Assembly: GCA_946482495.1 (NCBI GenBank)
Contig: CAMLRV010000112.1
Location: forward strand, 1-7,231
DNA length: 7,231 bases
Direction of reading: 5' to 3'
Source of the DNA: an uncultured Flavobacteriia bacterium
Lineage (GTDB): Bacteria > Bacteroidota > Bacteroidia > Flavobacteriales > Flavobacteriaceae
The translations under genes and the position numbers were made by a program. The notes beneath the pieces were generated by a model. That model worked only from the letters and a program-made list of their open reading frames with translations, had not been told where the DNA came from and made no database searches. Below are positions 5,802 to 7,231 of this stretch, piece after piece (the first letter of the stretch is position 1; each line of letters starts with the position of its first letter).

Positions 5802-7231
5802 TTACTTTTTAGGTTTCGAACTCATGTAAAATGTCAATTTACCACCATTTGTGATGTCATTATGTTTGATAAATAAATTGGGTAACACTTTTCCGTTTAG
5901 CAATACTTTCTGAATATAAACGTTTTTATCGCTTTGATTTTTTACTTCAACTGTGAACGTTTTTCCGTTTTCAAGCTTAAGTTCTGCATTATTTACAGAT
6001 GGTGAACCAATTGCATATTTATCAGAACCCGGAGCAACTGGATAAAATCCTAATGATGAGAAAATATACCAAGCACTCATTTGTCCGCAATCATCGTTTC
6101 CACCTAATCCGTCTGGAGTAGGTTTGTATTGCATTTTTATAATTTTTCTAATTTGTGCTTGTGTTTTCCAAGGCTCATTTGTCCAATTATACAAATAGGC
6201 CACGTGATGAGCAGGCTCGTTACCATGAACATAACCACCAATAATTCCTTCGCGAGTAATGTCTTCTGTTTGTGCAAAGAAAGAATCTGGTAAATGCATT
6301 GAAAATAATTCATCTAAACGTGCTGAAAATTTGGTTTTTCCACCCATTTTTTCCACTAATTCTGCTGGATTTTGTGGAACGAAAAAACTATAATTCCAAC
6401 TATTTCCTTCTATAAATCCTTGTCCGTGAGTGGACAATACATCAAAATTGCTTTTAAAAGTTCCATCAGCTAATTTAGGTTGCATGAAACCTGTAGTTGA
6501 ATTGAAATTATTCTTCCAATTATTTGAACGATTGATGAATTCTTCATAAATATCTTGACGATTTAATTTTTTGGCAATTTGGGCAATACACCAATCATCA
6601 TATGCATATTCTAACGTATTTGAAACGGAAATACCACTTTTCTCGGCAGGAATAAAACCTAAATCCATGTAATAGCCAATTCCTTCATAATTTCTGTGTT
6701 TTGCCGTTTTCACACAAGCATCTAAAGCTTCATTTGGATTGCCATTATATGTTCCTTTAATAATCGCATCGGCAATTACTGAAACACTGTGGTAACCACT
6801 CATACACCAATTATCGTTAGCATAATGCGACCAAATGGGTAACATATGTAAAGCACTTTGATCGTAATGCGCCATCATCGATTTCACCATATCATTATTT
6901 CGAGTGGGTTGAATGATATTGAAAAAGGGATGCAACGCTCTATACGTATCCCACAACGAAAAAGTGGTGAAATTGGTAAAGTTTTTAGCCGTGTGAATAT
7001 CTTGATCTAATCCCTTATATTGTCCGTCATAATCATTATAAACAGTTGGATTGATAAACGTGTGATACATTGCTGTGTAGAAATTTACTTTTGTATCTTC
7101 AGAGGCGGTAATATTGATTTTATTTAATTCAGAATTCCATGTTTTTTGCGCATTAGTCTTCACTTTTTCGAAATCCCAATCTGTAATTTCATCTTGCATG
7201 TTTTTCAAAGCATTTTCCTGACTTACAGAAG
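5802..7231 (-). CDS. GH92-family alpha-mannosidase, C-terminal part (5' end beyond window)
   Basis: GH92 enzymes are calcium-dependent, inverting exo-alpha-mannosidases, mostly alpha-1,2, secreted or surface-attached in Bacteroidota and used on yeast mannan or N-glycans. About 476 residues are visible; full proteins are about 750, so the signal peptide and N-terminal beta-sandwich are off the right edge. Numbering from a TTG at 7206-7208, landmarks are TTFSLWDTYRALHP (81-94), LEYAYDDWCIAQ (199-210), FIEGNSWNYSFFVPQ (265-279) with E267 as likely general acid, GNEPAHHVAYLYN (329-341), and GGNDDCGQMSAWYIFS (369-384) with the Asp pair of the catalytic base region. All look intact. The TTG is not the real start: the frame stays open through SVSQENALKNMQDE at the edge and matches the family there. 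The gene is convergent with the MpaB-like gene, 1 nt apart. No SusC/SusD or other sugar-use genes are in view. Confidence 0.93.
   Translation of the reverse strand, partial: SVSQENALKNMQDEITDWDFEKVKTNAQKTWNSELNKINITASEDTKVNFYTAMYHTFINPTVYNDYDGQYKGLDQDIHTAKNFTNFTTFSLWDTYRALHPFFNIIQPTRNNDMVKSMMAHYDQSALHMLPIWSHYANDNWCMSGYHSVSVIADAIIKGTYNGNPNEALDACVKTAKHRNYEGIGYYMDLGFIPAEKSGISVSNTLEYAYDDWCIAQIAKKLNRQDIYEEFINRSNNWKNNFNSTTGFMQPKLADGTFKSNFDVLSTHGQGFIEGNSWNYSFFVPQNPAELVEKMGGKTKFSARLDELFSMHLPDSFFAQTEDITREGIIGGYVHGNEPAHHVAYLYNWTNEPWKTQAQIRKIIKMQYKPTPDGLGGNDDCGQMSAWYIFSSLGFYPVAPGSDKYAIGSPSVNNAELKLENGKTFTVEVKNQSDKNVYIQKVLLNGKVLPNLFIKHNDITNGGKLTFYMSSKPKK

Noticed and set aside
5795..5815. Terminator between the convergent MpaB-like and GH92 genes.
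   Set aside because: The gap is 1 nt and no hairpin is apparent, only a T-run within the GH92 coding end.

Overview
The window is AT-rich and compactly coded. It looks like a chromosomal segment of a member of the Bacteroidota, most likely a Flavobacteriaceae relative of Flavobacterium. The pointers are the protein set (a GH92 mannosidase, a Pr6Pr-type membrane protein, and a YifB/ComM tail with the wording I associate with this group), the lack of clear Shine-Dalgarno sequences before most starts, and matches to the Bacteroidota -7 promoter element TAnnTTTG. No rRNA, tRNA or CRISPR array is visible.

The left part (about 1-1646) is the right-hand end of a Tn7-like transposon. Reading leftward on the minus strand it carries tnsA (798-1481) and, overlapping it by 13 bp, tnsB (from 810). 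The tnsB frame meets an amber codon at 52-54 just after the first catalytic Asp. It stays recognisable as TnsB beyond that and meets a second amber at 4-6, so it is probably broken. Between tnsA and the terminus lies a 165-bp region with 21-bp-spaced direct repeats, the likely TnsB-binding boxes. The terminus appears to be ...TTTTAACA at 1646, which matches the TGT...ACA ends of Tn7-type elements.

The element sits inside comM (yifB), the gene for a YifB/Mg-chelatase-like AAA+ helicase involved in natural transformation. Only the 3' part of comM (1647-2326) is present. It starts abruptly just upstream of the Walker B region, so the ATP-binding Walker A half must lie beyond the far end of the transposon or be lost.

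Right of the insertion the order is chromosomal: a six-helix Pr6Pr-type membrane protein on the minus strand, whose stop overlaps the comM stop; a 180-bp divergent intergenic region; a plus-strand gene run of a CLC-family anion transporter, an HPP-family membrane protein and a small MpaB/DUF2236-type putative heme oxygenase, spaced 2 and 25 nt apart; and, convergent with a 1-nt gap, the C-terminal part of a GH92 alpha-mannosidase that runs off the right edge.

The strongest observation is the Tn7-like insertion in comM with a resolvable right terminus and repeat boxes. Second are the amber codons in tnsB and the unusual pore residues of the CLC protein, which is next to a possible second anion transporter.
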